From Blattamonas nauphoetae (lineage: Eukaryota > Preaxostyla > Oxymonadida): a stretch of 64,000 bases of DNA. The stretch spans positions 1-64,000 of the forward strand of contig JARBJD010000271.1 in NCBI GenBank assembly GCA_033064195.1. The letters run 5' to 3'. The number at the start of each line of letters is the position of its first letter. Within the stretch, counting starts at the first letter, position 1. Shown in pieces: positions 30,150 to 40,486 of the stretch. The notes beneath the pieces are model-generated. The model saw nothing but the letters and a program-made list of their open reading frames with translations. It was not told where the DNA came from and did not search any database. Made by a program: the position numbers and the translations under genes.

Positions 30150-31650
30150 TCCGCTGATCTCCCTGAAAGTTCAAAAAATACACGCTTTCCCAAACCCCAG
30201 CTATGAAAACCCCAGTCTCATCAGCGGTGAAGCAAGCAATGATCTCGATAACTCTTACCAACGAACTAAACACAGCTCGCCGACCAGACCTTCACAACTC
30301 TCTTTCAATGGTGACATTCAGCTCAGCTGTTTTCGAAGTACGCAGCAAAGTTGAGATGGATGAAATGGGAAATACTGAAATTCAAACACCTGCTCTTAAT
30401 GCGGATGACGCAAGCATGTCGTCACTGTCACTTGTCATCCCCGCCCAATCCACTCCAAATGTCTCTTTCTCGCCCGCAAAGCCAGCTACTCTCCAACCTA
30501 CTCCGACTTTTTCATTGTTCAGGACTTCACAAGTCCAACCAAAGCCTCGCACGGATCGACATGCTTCTTCGCCATCTCTTATCACTCTCTCCGTCAACCA
30601 CCCAAAATAACCCGCAAACTCCCGCAAAACCAGTCCGTTCGTGTCTCTCCGTGGTTTCAGCAGTGTTTCGTCTCTTCCAATCAACCCTGCTACGCCTAAA
30701 CGTTCAAGGTTGAGACACAGTCAACAGGCGCCATCGCAAGAGAACAGTTCTCAAAATAAGTCCAAAAATACACAAGTGCATGCCGAGTACAGAAAGCGAT
30801 CAAATGCCTCTCTCCACTTGGAACGTCTCCAAAGCCCGTGGATCTGATTCTGCCGCATCAGCAGCCTCCTCCAGGCAAGGAAGACGCCCGAAAGGGAGAA
30901 AAGTGGCACTGACCCTTCCAAAGAGAGTTGAGACGATGATGATCGCCAACTCCTGTCGCACATTCAATCGGCCTTTTCACGGAGATCCTACGACTTCAAC
31001 TCTCTCTCCAGTCTGGCATCTTCCAAGCTGCCGGCCTGATGCTCTTCAATCCAGCTGCAGAATGGCTCCCCACCGCTCCATCGACTATATCTCTCTCTGG
31101 CCAACCCGAAGGAAGAAGTTGTTCACCCCATGCGATATTTGCATCCTCTTTCGATCGTGAAGGGGCGAATCTCATCTCCAATTCGCTTTTTGATATGTCG
31201 ACATCTGTTGGACAACTCAGACAGAACAGAAACGCCAGAAACAGGTTCTTCTGGATCGCATTGTGAAAGGAATGCGAGTGAAGACAAAACTGGAGCAGAC
31301 GCGCGAGTGTACAGATTTCCAGTCCAAAGAGTCGTCCCACGCGATGAAAATGGAACAACCGATCGAACATGATGATTCTGCGTTTGACGGCTCCCCACTG
31401 CATCGTTCGTCTCATCCGCACATCTTCAATGTTTGGAGGGAGTGCTTTGCACACGACTTCAACTACATCCCCTCAATTCCCGACATCCAAATGGAAAGCC
31501 TGTCGACACTCCAGCGGATTCTGTTCTTCGATGCCCTTCTCCTCAAAACTACCGACTAGAATTTATCACACTCTCTCCTTCCCGATTGGTGTTTGTCCAC
31601 TCTGAGCCTCTTACAGAACACACCACATTCGCAGCATTCACTTAGAAGAT
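30150..31650 (+). pseudogene. Unrecognised host-like gene relic in cargo
   Basis: Coding-like pieces in shifting + frames. The first is 'MKTPVSSAVKQAMISITL', followed by an S/T/P-rich region (30203-30610); then 'RRSYDFNSLSSLASSKLP', and later 'SHPHIFNVWRECFAHDFNYI' with 'IPDIQMESLSTLQRILFFD' (to 31559). Several frameshifts and stops separate them. No known domain is recognised. The S/P-rich head and folded tail suggest a regulatory protein, but this is a guess. Confidence 0.35.
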
Positions 31651-32575
31651 AATCCTTCGAGAGTCGAAGAAGAGCACCTGAGAAGAACTGATGAAGAACC
31701 ATGTTTGAAGGAAGAAGATAAACAGAGGATGGAACTTGCGAAGACTTAAGGAAGCGATTCTGAAACGAGGATATGGTGACATGCACATCACAATCTCCTC
31801 CAAAAAGCTGACGGCTGCAAAAGATGCCGCAGCAAGGACACTGGATGCTCACTCGCCTCGTCTCTGTCAATCCACTCGGATGATTATCAGACAGGCGACC
31901 ACCTTCCGAATAATGATGCTGTCGTCCCTCCCGACGATCCCCTCCATCGCTCAAAAGGAGACGAGGATGAAGGTCGTCTGTCACTGCGATCCACATACCA
32001 CCGAGTAGCATAGACGTACAGCTCGGTCCTCTTCCTTCTTACAGCAGCCGCTACACTTCATGCGAGCATCACGTTGCATCTGGACCCTGTGCTGAAACAG
32101 AAGAATCACATCATCTCCAACAACTCGCTCTTCTCCGAACACGCAATGCCGCTCGTCCCCGGACTCACTCCAACCACCGTGCCTCCGCTGTCGGATGCAA
32201 CGACAGGACTGAGTTCACGTTCAACATGAACGCCACGTATCGCCCGTTCGTGTTGGCGAGGCTGTGGAAGGAGAGTGCATTGATCATCATCTCGACGTGT
32301 CTGACAGAGGAAACGATCCCACCGACTCCAACGTCACCATCTCCAAATCGCTCCACTTCGATTCGATATCACACACCGCCCAGAACGCGTTTCTGCTACA
32401 GATGATGCACATCCAGAGCCGCTTCAGTGCGGACAGTCTTCTAGTCGCCTCTCAACCCGACCAACCAACCGCATGTACTGCAATGACTGAACCAAGTTGT
32501 GCAGATCTGGAAGCAGGCACTTTCATTCACCAACGTGTTAGAGAGGATCAGAACAGAAGAAATATGTGAGTTGAT
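31651..32575. other. Worn pectin-lyase-like sequence
   Basis: Short pieces such as 'GDMHITISSKKLTAAKDA' (31,770-31,830) and 'FNMNATYRPFVLARLWKESA' (32,222-32,280) resemble beta-helix turns of the host surface proteins. No continuous frame. Confidence 0.3.
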
Positions 32576-32824
32576 GGATTGAAAAAGATGTTAACTTCCA
32601 TTTCTTTGATGAAATTTGTTCAAAGAAGCAAATTTGAGATTCTTCTAATCATGATCAAACCATAATTAGAGTTGTCACCTCCTTTCGGCCAAACTTCACT
32701 TTATTTGTAAAAAGAAAGTCAAAAACCGTCTTAAAATGCAATATTTTATCCTAAAATGTCCGAAAATTGCAGTTTTCGTTCAATTTCGAAATCGGACAAG
32801 AAAAAATGGAGGGAGGACAGAATG

Positions 32825-33559
32825 GGGAACGACTAGAACCCATCAAGCAAATCGACTAAAACCCATCAAGTCTCAAACTCTTTCTTTATTGCAAGACATT
32901 TCGGCGATGACACTTCTGGGTGTTCACAACAGAGTCATTCTGAGTCAGTCGAGATGAGAGATTTCGTCGCGCTAGCAGTGAGACACAGCAGGAGAGGACG
33001 GGTCGAGCAGGAACGAAGGCGAGAGCGAGAGAGTGAAGTTGAGATCGTCGGAATACAAGCGCGGCGACTCCACTCCCAAAATGTGCTCAATGTCGAGTGG
33101 CACAGTCCTCCCCTTCCATCACAAATCCCTTCCACGCACCATTCCACCTTTGTCCACAGCAGATTCGTCGACGCGAGAACACGACTCCAAATCGAGCATC
33201 AGAGGAGGTGTGGGGCGAGGTTGATGTGGTTGGAGTTGGTGGAGACAGTGGACTGGCGCCTGCGATGCTGTGCCGTCATCGTTGGGCGATCACTGCGTCT
33301 ATTCCGTCTGCCGAGGAGAAGACCCTACGAACGAGGACAACGAGAAGGACGACGATGGGTTAGAGAGCATTGACGGCTCATTCGACACTCCGACTCTTGT
33401 CCACTTCTCCTCGTCCTCCTCATTCGCCTTCTCTTTCACTTTCACGCTCGCCTCGTCAGACGGAAGAACAGTGAATGGAGGCGAGTGCGTCGGGTTGTGT
33501 GGGTTGAGCAAAACTTGATGGGTTTTAGTCGATTTGCTTGATGGGTTATAGTCGGTCCC
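32825..33559. mobile_element. Mutator-like non-autonomous element (735 bp)
   Basis: The ends GGGAACGACTAGAACCCATC and, inverted, GGGACCGACTATAACCCATC each continue into a second tandem unit CGACTAAAACCCATCAAG at 23-base spacing. A 9-bp duplication GACAGAATG lies at 32816-32824 and 33560-33568. A 9-bp duplication and GGG-starting TIRs fit the Mutator superfamily. The interior has no transposase. Confidence 0.8.
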
Positions 33560-33912
33560 GACAGAATGGGAGGAGGACAGGACAACTTAACATCATAAGT
33601 CGACATTTTTTTACGAATGTTGTCATTTTCTTGTGGAGGAGGCTGAGGATCTCGTTTATTTAGGCAAAAATGATCTCATCTCATCACCACCTCTCACTGT
33701 GTGAAAAATTGTCGATTGTGGTTGCGCACAAATTTTTGTCACTTTTTTTCAGACTCTTCATTCCTCTGTATCTACATAACGAAACAACAGATCGCTCTGG
33801 TTTTCTCGCCACAGTGTTCGTTTTGGATGATGAAGTGTCCGACAAAACAAAACCGAAATCTCACCACTCAGTGTTTCTGGACATGGAAACCGAGAACTTT
33901 TGTCCATGACTG

Positions 33913-35380
33913 CATCGTGCTCATCGCTCGCCCCGATCTCGGAACTGATTGAATCGTCCCCACAAACACCCACCTGGCCATGTCCAAGTGTGTCGCACTG
34001 GATGTGATTGTTGGTCCATCTCCATTTCTTGGTCATTCTTCGCCGTCTGTGGAAGTCACTCTTTCAGCCTTCGCAAATCTCTACCGCGCCGTCCCTCTGC
34101 TTTATCCACCACACTCACCTGCTCTCCAACCCTGACCGTTCCGATTGCTCGAGATATACTCCACAATTGTAGCCTCTTCGCTGATGGTCAACGTGGCCGA
34201 CAACATCATCGCTGGGATCGCATGTCCTCCGAATTTGGGTAAATCATTCGTTTTCTGCGATTTGATAAGCGAACAGCAGACTCTGCAGTGCAATGTGCTC
34301 TGACAACAACGCCGAATACCCTGAAACGATGGACATCACAACCGAACCCAATTTCAATGTCAAAAAGGACGCTATTCGTGAGTTCCAAAGACTTAATCGA
34401 CGTGGACGTCTCCGAACTATTAAGCACAGCAACAGCAGATGCCAAACTGACCATCTCGTCGTGCTCCTTCGAAGTGCCTTCTTCATCTGGGATTGATGGA
34501 TTTGGAGTGTCGATTCTCCACACCAGTCACATCGTCCGACTGATCACGAAGAGACACTTCTTCCCCAAATGCACAGCCACCCACGTCACCTCCGCCACAC
34601 TCGAAGAATCATCTGTCGAAATGGACGAAGTGAATTGAGCGAATTACGAAGAGCAAAAATGTGTTGTTTCCCACCGAACGATCCCACTTCGCCTTCTCGT
34701 CCGACGGAGGCATTAAGCTTCGCAGGTGCGGGTTTGGCCACTGTTGCCATTCTGTGAAATGCAACCCTCCAAACAAAGCGTGTCTGTGGATCTCGTCCAC
34801 TGGGTCTGCTCTCCTCCACAAACAGACAACATTCAAAGTGTGCTCGTCTGCCTTCAGCAACGCCGTCATCTCCGCCGCTCTCGTGTCCATCCACGAGATC
34901 CGCTTTGTGGAGTGTGTGTCGACAGCTGGGAAAGGTGGAGGATGGACAGTGAGAGGAGATCAAGTGACTTTGAGACTATTGTGATTCTGTGTTGCAGGAG
35001 TCACTCCGCGCCAAACAGCTTCCTTGCCAGTCTCTTCTTTGATTGGGATCATTTCAAAGTGGTCGAGACAGATGAACAGCAGAAGGACGAAATGAGAAGA
35101 TGCTTCATCGAACAAGCTCCGAACTCTGCGTCCGATGTTCCAGATGTCGCCTTTGCTGTGCCTCAACTTCCTTTCTCTGCGCATAGATCTCCCTGTTCCG
35201 TGTAATACGCTTCTCCCTGACCTTCAGAATAGTTGCAGGTTGGAGTGTCTGTCTCATATCTTCCATTTTGGCTCATTTGACGATGAGAGTTTGGAAGCGA
35301 TCGATGAGAGACTAGAGCACCTTACGGGTTCATTTTGTGATTTTGTTTTCGCTAAATCGTGTTGAAGAAGCCGATTGTTG
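33913..35380 (+). pseudogene. Pectin-lyase-type gene, right piece
   Basis: This continues the gene cut at 28448. Readable parts are 'VGPSPFLGHSSPSVEVTLSA', 'TATADAKLTISSCSFEVPSS', 'GFGVSILHTSHIVRLITKRH' and 'FAFSSDGGIKLRRCGFGHCC', spread over different + frames with several stops between. The order and style match the beta-helix half of the 51025-53703 protein. No membrane or kinase part is seen before the end near 35,380. Confidence 0.5.
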
Positions 35381-35617
35381 AGAACAAGTTCGGTGATCGT
35401 TCCGATTCCATGATGAGAATTGTGTGTTGATCGTTGAGAAGACGCCTGAAGACAGTAAATTAGAAAATTATGAGAAAAGGAGATGGGAGAGGAGTATTGG
35501 AAGTCTGTCAGAAAATTTCAAGGAGTTTGCATTGATGACAATGAAAAAAAAAGAGATCGATGAGATCGAACCTTTGGACAAGAATGGAGATAAGTTTGTG
35601 TGTCTGAAACGAACAGG

Positions 35618-35682
35618 CTGCCTCTAGTCAAAAAAACGGACTGCCCGTAGTCATTACGCGGACTGCGTCTAGCAATACCCAT
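35618..35682. repeat. Three tandem units GGACTGCCCGTAGTC
   Basis: GGCTGCCTCTAGTC, GGACTGCCCGTAGTC and GGACTGCGTCTAGCA at 22-base spacing, same orientation. It is similar in design and partly in sequence to the four units at 27921-28012. It sits exactly between an unknown sequence and a fragment of the LRR gene. Confidence 0.6.
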
Positions 35683-35785
35683 TGATTCTTCGCTCATCGA
35701 AGGGGATGACAAGACACATTCCCTCGTCCTCAGAATCACAGACACCAAGCCCCACACTCGCCGTAACCTCCGATTTAATCATTTT
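35683..35785 (+). pseudogene. LRR gene, short 3' fragment
   Basis: It reads 'IDSSLIEGDDKTHSLVLRIT' and 'DTKPHTRRNLRFNHFHP'. These match the region downstream of the LRR repeats at 37340-37224 on the - strand ('SDSSLIEGDNKTHSLVLRIT'). It is therefore a third, tiny LRR-gene copy, bounded by the tandem units on one side and a type-1 3' module on the other. Confidence 0.65.
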
Positions 35786-35990
35786 CATCCCAGAATCATT
35801 TTTGAAAAAACAAAGACAAGGATGAAGAAAAGAACTTCGAAGTGAAGAATGAAGAGAGCGATAAACACACCTGTCTTTGCACGAAAAGAAGAATGATGAC
35901 TTGCACGATCAGCACTTACTTTCGTGAGAGCAAATGGAGATGACATCAGAGGAGGACAGCGAGAATGCCAGTTGAATCCGCTTGAAGCCT
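35786..35990 (-). repeat. 3' module, type 1 (copy 3)
   Basis: It follows copy H on the - strand and ends the inverted arm of the duplication. The GACAGGTGTGTTTATCGCTC and TTCACTTCGAAGTTCTTTTC blocks match the other two copies. Confidence 0.6.
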
Positions 35991-37042
35991 TTACTGAGGT
36001 CGAGGAGAGTTCATTCCCAAAGTGTTCATGGCTTCGAATGAAAAGACCCCCACAATATGCCCATCTGCCGATGCTTTGTCGTGTAGCAGTGTTTGTTCGA
36101 GATGATCTCTGAACCCTTCCTGTTCCAGTGTGCGCAACAATATTCTTCCTCTGCCCGCTGTTTCGACTCCATTTTCCTTCCACTTCCTGATATCGACGGA
36201 CATGAGCCAGATGATCAACTGATGGGTTTCTTCGTGTCTGACTTTTGAGAGAAGTGAGTGGAAGACCATTGGGATGTGAGAAGAACAAATGAAATCCAGG
36301 GTTGGTTGGTGGAATGTACTCACTTCAAATATCGTGGTCAGCAATCGCAATGTCCCTCCGTATTCTTCGTTCCACGACAAAAGGTGACGATTCCGACTGA
36401 TCTGGACGAGAGATGGTTCCATTGGAATCAGCACTTCATGTAGCACCAGATTTCGTGTTGACTGATGGCCAGTGTCGGAAGATTTGGAGGTTTGTGGAAT
36501 TCCGACGGTGAAGGCGATCCTGACGCTTGATCTGAAAACATCGATAATGTCGTTCATGATTACTTTATCATCGATTATAGAAAGATCTCGCAGACGAGGT
36601 GTGGAAAGGATTCTGAGAAAGAGTTTGGAGGAGATCAGGGCTAGGCGGGTTGATGGAGAACAATAAGCGAGACTGACAGGAATGAGTGACAGAGTTTCTC
36701 TGAATATCGATGGATGGGATGACGATAAGAGCACAGCTATCGAATCCATAAACACTGAAGCGGGGTCTGGGGAGTCTTGTCCAATGGCCTCCAAAAAAGC
36801 ATCCAAGGAGCGTTGACCCTTGATATTCCTTTTGAGAGAAGACAAGAACATTGAAGCCTTTATGATGAGCTCCTCATCAAACGTGTAGTCATCTCTCACC
36901 ATAGAAACCAGAGAATCGAAGGGTGAGGCTACAGGATCAATCGTGCCTGGATCTGGCGGATTCCAATTCAGGAATGGAGAGTACTCTGTATCAACGAGTT
37001 GATAAGAATGAAAAAAAGTAGGAAACTTTCGGATGAGATCAT
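35991..37042 (-). CDS. 336-residue family, copy H
   Basis: Exon 1 is 37042-37027 (ATGATCTCATCCGAAA), the intron is 37026-36986 (41 bp, GTTTCC...ACAG) and exon 2 is 36985-35991, giving 336 residues. The exon-intron border differs from the other copies (GAAA|GT instead of GAAG|GT), so the joint encodes E-K-Y instead of E-E-Y. All landmark blocks are present, for example 'NLVLHEVLIPMEPSLVQISRN'. It is the last gene of the inverted arm. Confidence 0.75.
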
Positions 37043-37141
37043 GGGTGAATGTCGTTTTTCTCTTTGACAGGGATGAAATCAGAGTCAACACCGAAATGGG
37101 ATGATCATGACTAGATGGGTGACAACAACCAACTTACATGC

Positions 37142-38297
37142 TCACAGACAAGAATATCCACACTTCTCAAGTGGTTTACCAAAATCTGGATCATATTTGT
37201 AAAAAAGTTGATGGGAGCCATGATGATTGTGAAAATGATCAAATCGTCGGTTACGGCGAGTGTGGGGCTTCGTGACTGTGATTCTGAGGACGAGGGAATG
37301 TGTCTTGTTATCCCCTTCGATGAGCGAAGAATCGCTGGCGGACAAACTGGAGCTGCGAAGAGTGCAGCGAACTGTTCGTATCAACAAGAAAGTGCGGCAG
37401 TGACGTCAATTTATTGAGCGATACATCCAGTGAGATCCGTTTCGTGTTCCCCGAACCAATCGATTTGATCAGATGAGTCAGTTTGTTGAACGACAAATCC
37501 AGACGACTCAAGTTCGGCAGCGAGCGGAAGAAATGACACGGAAGCTCAGAAATCCTGTTCCCAACAAGCGAAAGTGTGTGTAACTTTCGAAACTGCGAGA
37601 GAAGCGGGGGCACAGAGGTCAGTTGGTTCAACGCAAGCAACAGGCGCTCCAGAGGACAGAGAACCGCTCCAGGATGCGTCCCTGTCCCAGTTTTCTCATA
37701 TATCATCGAATTGCTCAGTGGATCCACGAATCCAAGAGACATCTCAACTTTTGGGGACATCGCCAGATCAGATGGGAGCGACGTCAATTTGTTGTGTGAC
37801 AGGATCAGGTGTGTCAGAATGGGGAGACGGAACAGCTCATTTGGAACTTCGTCGATTTTGTTGAATCCAAAATTCACTTTCACAAGCAATGTCAGCTGCG
37901 AGATCGAGGGCGGAATGATCGCAATCGAGTTGAACGAAACATCCAACGTCTGCAAGTTTGGAAGCGTGAACAATCCATCCGGAAGATCGGTGAGTAAACT
38001 GTGAGCAAGTCAGAGGCACGTCAGGGTGGGTGTGAACAGTGTTTTCGGAAGCGACGAAATCAGGTTGTCTTTCAGCGCATTGCCTGCAAGAAAAGTGTAT
38101 TCCGTCACCCTGACACAACAAATATTGTCACAGATCATTGTTGAGTGAGATGTTGAAGAAGAACCATCAGAATCCCTGAAAACAGAAGAGGAGAGAACGA
38201 ATCGAAAAGAAAGAGTCAAAGACGAGAATGAAAATGAAGAAAGGAGCACACCAAAGTGCCAACACAAAGCGAATGGGAAGCATTGAAGGGTCAGCAT
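37142..38297 (-). pseudogene. Leucine-rich-repeat protein gene (probably broken)
   Basis: At least seven LRRs are visible from 37,973 down: 'LPNLQTLDVSFNSIAIIPPS', 'LLVKVNFGFNKIDEVPNE', 'LPILTHLILSHNKLTSLPSD', 'RLLLALNQLTSVPPLLSQF', 'KLHTLSLVGNRISELPCHF', 'LSRLDLSFNKLTHLIKS' and 'RISLDVSLNKLTSLPHF'. The 5' part (38297-38012) carries a likely GT...AG intron ending CTGTTTTCAG near 38,175 and the start MLTLQCFPF. An in-frame TGA near 38,012 ('LTCL*LAHSLL') separates it from the LRRs. The C-terminal region after the LRRs (SDSSLIEGDNKTHSLV) is in another frame. Such proteins serve as binding scaffolds; the partner is unknown. Confidence 0.65.
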
Positions 38298-38356
38298 GTG
38301 ATGTCATCTGAACATCGAGTGAAATGTGCGATGTGGGCGACAGATATCATTTCGTG

Positions 38357-39421
38357 TCACGTGTCATCTATTTCTGACTCAGAAGAGTTCATTCCCAAAT
38401 CGTTCGTGAGATCGAACGAAAAAACCGCCACAGCGTTTCCATATTCCGATGATTTGTCGTGAAGCAGTGTTTGTTCGAGTCTTTCGTAAAACCCTTCCTG
38501 TTCCAGTGTGCGCAACAATATTCTCCCTCTGCGCCAAAATTCAGCTCCACCTTCCTTCAATCTGTTGATTATATCGTTCATTTTCCAGATGATGAATTGA
38601 TGGGTGTCTTCGTGTTCCTCTTTTGAGAGAAGTGATTGGAAGGCCATTGGGATGCGAGAAGAACAAACGAAATCCAGTGTTGGTTGGTGGTAGGCACTTT
38701 CTTCAAAGATTTTGGTCAGTAATACCAATGTTTGTTCGTATTCATGGTTCCACGACAAAAGGTGCGGATTGCGACTCATTTGGACGAGAGATGGCTCTAT
38801 CGGGATCAACACTTCATGCAGCACCACATCTCGCATTGATTGAGGGTCAGTCTTGGATTTGGTGGAAAGAGACTGAATAGTGTTGGTGAAGGCGAGGCTG
38901 ACGCAACTTCGAAAGATCGACAAGATGTTGCCAAAGACAAGCTTTTCAGTGATTCCAGAAAGATTACGCAAGTGAGGTGATGAAAGGATTCTGGGAATGA
39001 GTTTGGATGAGACAAGGGTCAGTCGGTTTGATGGTGTAATCCAAAGAAGACATGTGGATGTCAATGAGAGAGCATCCCTGAATATCGATTGATGGGGCGA
39101 AGAGAAGAGTATTGTGATCGAATCCACAAACACTGCAGCGGTGTCTGGTGAGTCTCGCCCAACGGCCGTCAACAAATCATCGAAAGAGTTGTTCTTTTGG
39201 AGAAGTGAGGTCATCGAAGAGAGGAACGTTGATGATTTTTGAAGAAGATCCTCATCAAACTCATACCCATTTCCAATCATTGAAGCCAGAGAGACGAACG
39301 GTTGAGCAACAGAATCAACTGAAAATGGATCATCGCGATTCCACTTCAGGAAAGGAGAGTATTCTGCATAAATAACATGGATCATGAGCAGAAGAAGATA
39401 GATACCTTTGGATGTCATCAT
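38357..39421 (-). CDS. 336-residue family, copy G
   Basis: Exon 1 is 39421-39406 (ATGATGACATCCAAAG), the intron is 39405-39364 (42 bp, GTATCT...GCAG) and exon 2 is 39363-38357. The product has 340 residues; the usual stop after 'MNSSES' is replaced and the frame runs a few codons longer (EIDDT). It starts in the same way as copy D (TCCAAAG before the intron), so G and D are positional counterparts in the two arms. Confidence 0.75.
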   Translation of the reverse strand: MMTSKGIYLLLLMIHVIYAEYSPFLKWNRDDPFSVDSVAQPFVSLASMIGNGYEFDEDLLQKSSTFLSSMTSLLQKNNSFDDLLTAVGRDSPDTAAVFVDSITILFSSPHQSIFRDALSLTSTCLLWITPSNRLTLVSSKLIPRILSSPHLRNLSGITEKLVFGNILSIFRSCVSLAFTNTIQSLSTKSKTDPQSMRDVVLHEVLIPIEPSLVQMSRNPHLLSWNHEYEQTLVLLTKIFEESAYHQPTLDFVCSSRIPMAFQSLLSKEEHEDTHQFIIWKMNDIINRLKEGGAEFWRRGRILLRTLEQEGFYERLEQTLLHDKSSEYGNAVAVFSFDLTNDLGMNSSESEIDDT

Positions 39422-39600
39422 TATTCAGTTGGTTAATTCCTTTAACGTGAATGTGACAACAAAACACAAGTCAGAGGGCCCGATCATGATGAACTTCAAA
39501 GAAAGTTCCCAAGTCTCATATAATCAATTGATGAACAGGACCGTATGTCAAGAAACAAGACTGAAATGATATTAAAGAAGATCAATTGTCAATCAAGAGA
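39422..39600 (-). promoter_or_regulatory. Conserved upstream segment of copy G
   Basis: Inverted counterpart of 20251-20416, ending directly at the start codon of copy G. Shared bases include GACAATTGATCTTCTTTAAT and GATCGGGCCCTC. No known promoter motif is recognised. Confidence 0.4.
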
Positions 39601-40486
39601 CAGGAAGATGGGTTGGAAGGTGAGAGGAGGGCTCATCTGAAATGCTTCCAGTCAGCCCATCTGCCAAATCAATGCTGCCCACACCAACACGAGTCGATGC
39701 CGACGAGGGAGAGTCGGAGGAAGAGTGGATGGCGAGGGATTCCGTCTTCTTCCTCTTTCTTTCACTGAACAGTTTTCGTGGTTGGATCATTCAGATGAAC
39801 GAAAAGTGGGTGGATGTGATGGGAACGATGGCAGAGATGTGGTTGGAGTCTTGTGCGATAAGAAAGAGAAGAGTTCGGTGATGTATCAGAACAGATGGGA
39901 TAGTTCATTTCCCCATCATTCATTTTCGGAGTGATTTGGGGATTGAACTCCGCCAGTTGTTCAGAGATGAGAAGGGCAAACGCGGATGCGATTGAGGCGT
40001 CGAGGAGATCTGCTCCTGCGCACAGGCACGCATTCAAAGTCCAGCTCGCCCAAAGAAGTCAACACCGATGTTGTCGCATCCAAGCACCGTGTTTCGGAGT
40101 GCCCCAACCCAAACAGACAGCTGCTCCCCAATCCAAGTCCCGGAGACTCCTTTCCAAGCAATCGGCAGCTTCCATTTTCACGATCTCACTTTCACCATAC
40201 TAACGCAATCCAATTCTGCTGAAACTGCCACATTCCACAAAGATCAGCCTGTCGCTGGAGAAAAGTGGAACAGAACGCGATTTACTGTTTTGACCAGGCG
40301 AGATCACATCGATGTGGGCGAGACAGCCAGCCAGACTGATCAATCATGTTTCGAGATCAGAATCCGAGGGAATCGGAGACAGAGGCAGATCTTGAATCAA
40401 TCTCTGTTCGCCACAGTCTCATCGAGGATGGCCATGGAATAGTTGCATCGGAGAGATCGAGTCTTCAAGTTGGTCTTCAGTAACAG
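39601..40486 (-). repeat. Spacer module, type 2 (copy 3)
   Basis: Inverted short form lying between copies F and G, as copy 2 lies between C and D. The 124-codon frame (40068-40442, here on the + strand) is open again. The other-strand frame 'ASTRVGVGSIDLADGLTGS' ends at 39593. Confidence 0.55.

Larger units (their letters stand above)
28449..33912. mobile_element. 5.46-kb element with fold-back-family ends
   Basis: It has the same ends as the 889-bp elements (CAGTCATGGACAAAAGT at 28449 and its inverse ending at 33912) and a 3-bp duplication CAT at 28446-28448 and 33913-33915. Near the ends, further inverted similarity is seen (GTCGACATTTATGATGTTAAG near 28,620 against the inverse near 33,600). 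The interior holds a GGACAG-repeat element, worn host-like gene pieces and a Mutator-like element. No transposase is recognised. It probably moved as a cargo-bearing relative of the fold-back family. Confidence 0.75.

Noticed and set aside
37142-38297. 25-base intron (GTGACGG...TTGCAG) in the LRR gene 5' part
   Set aside because: It has GT...AG ends in both copies but is shorter than any other intron here, and the frame is open through it. It is not needed to explain the sequence.
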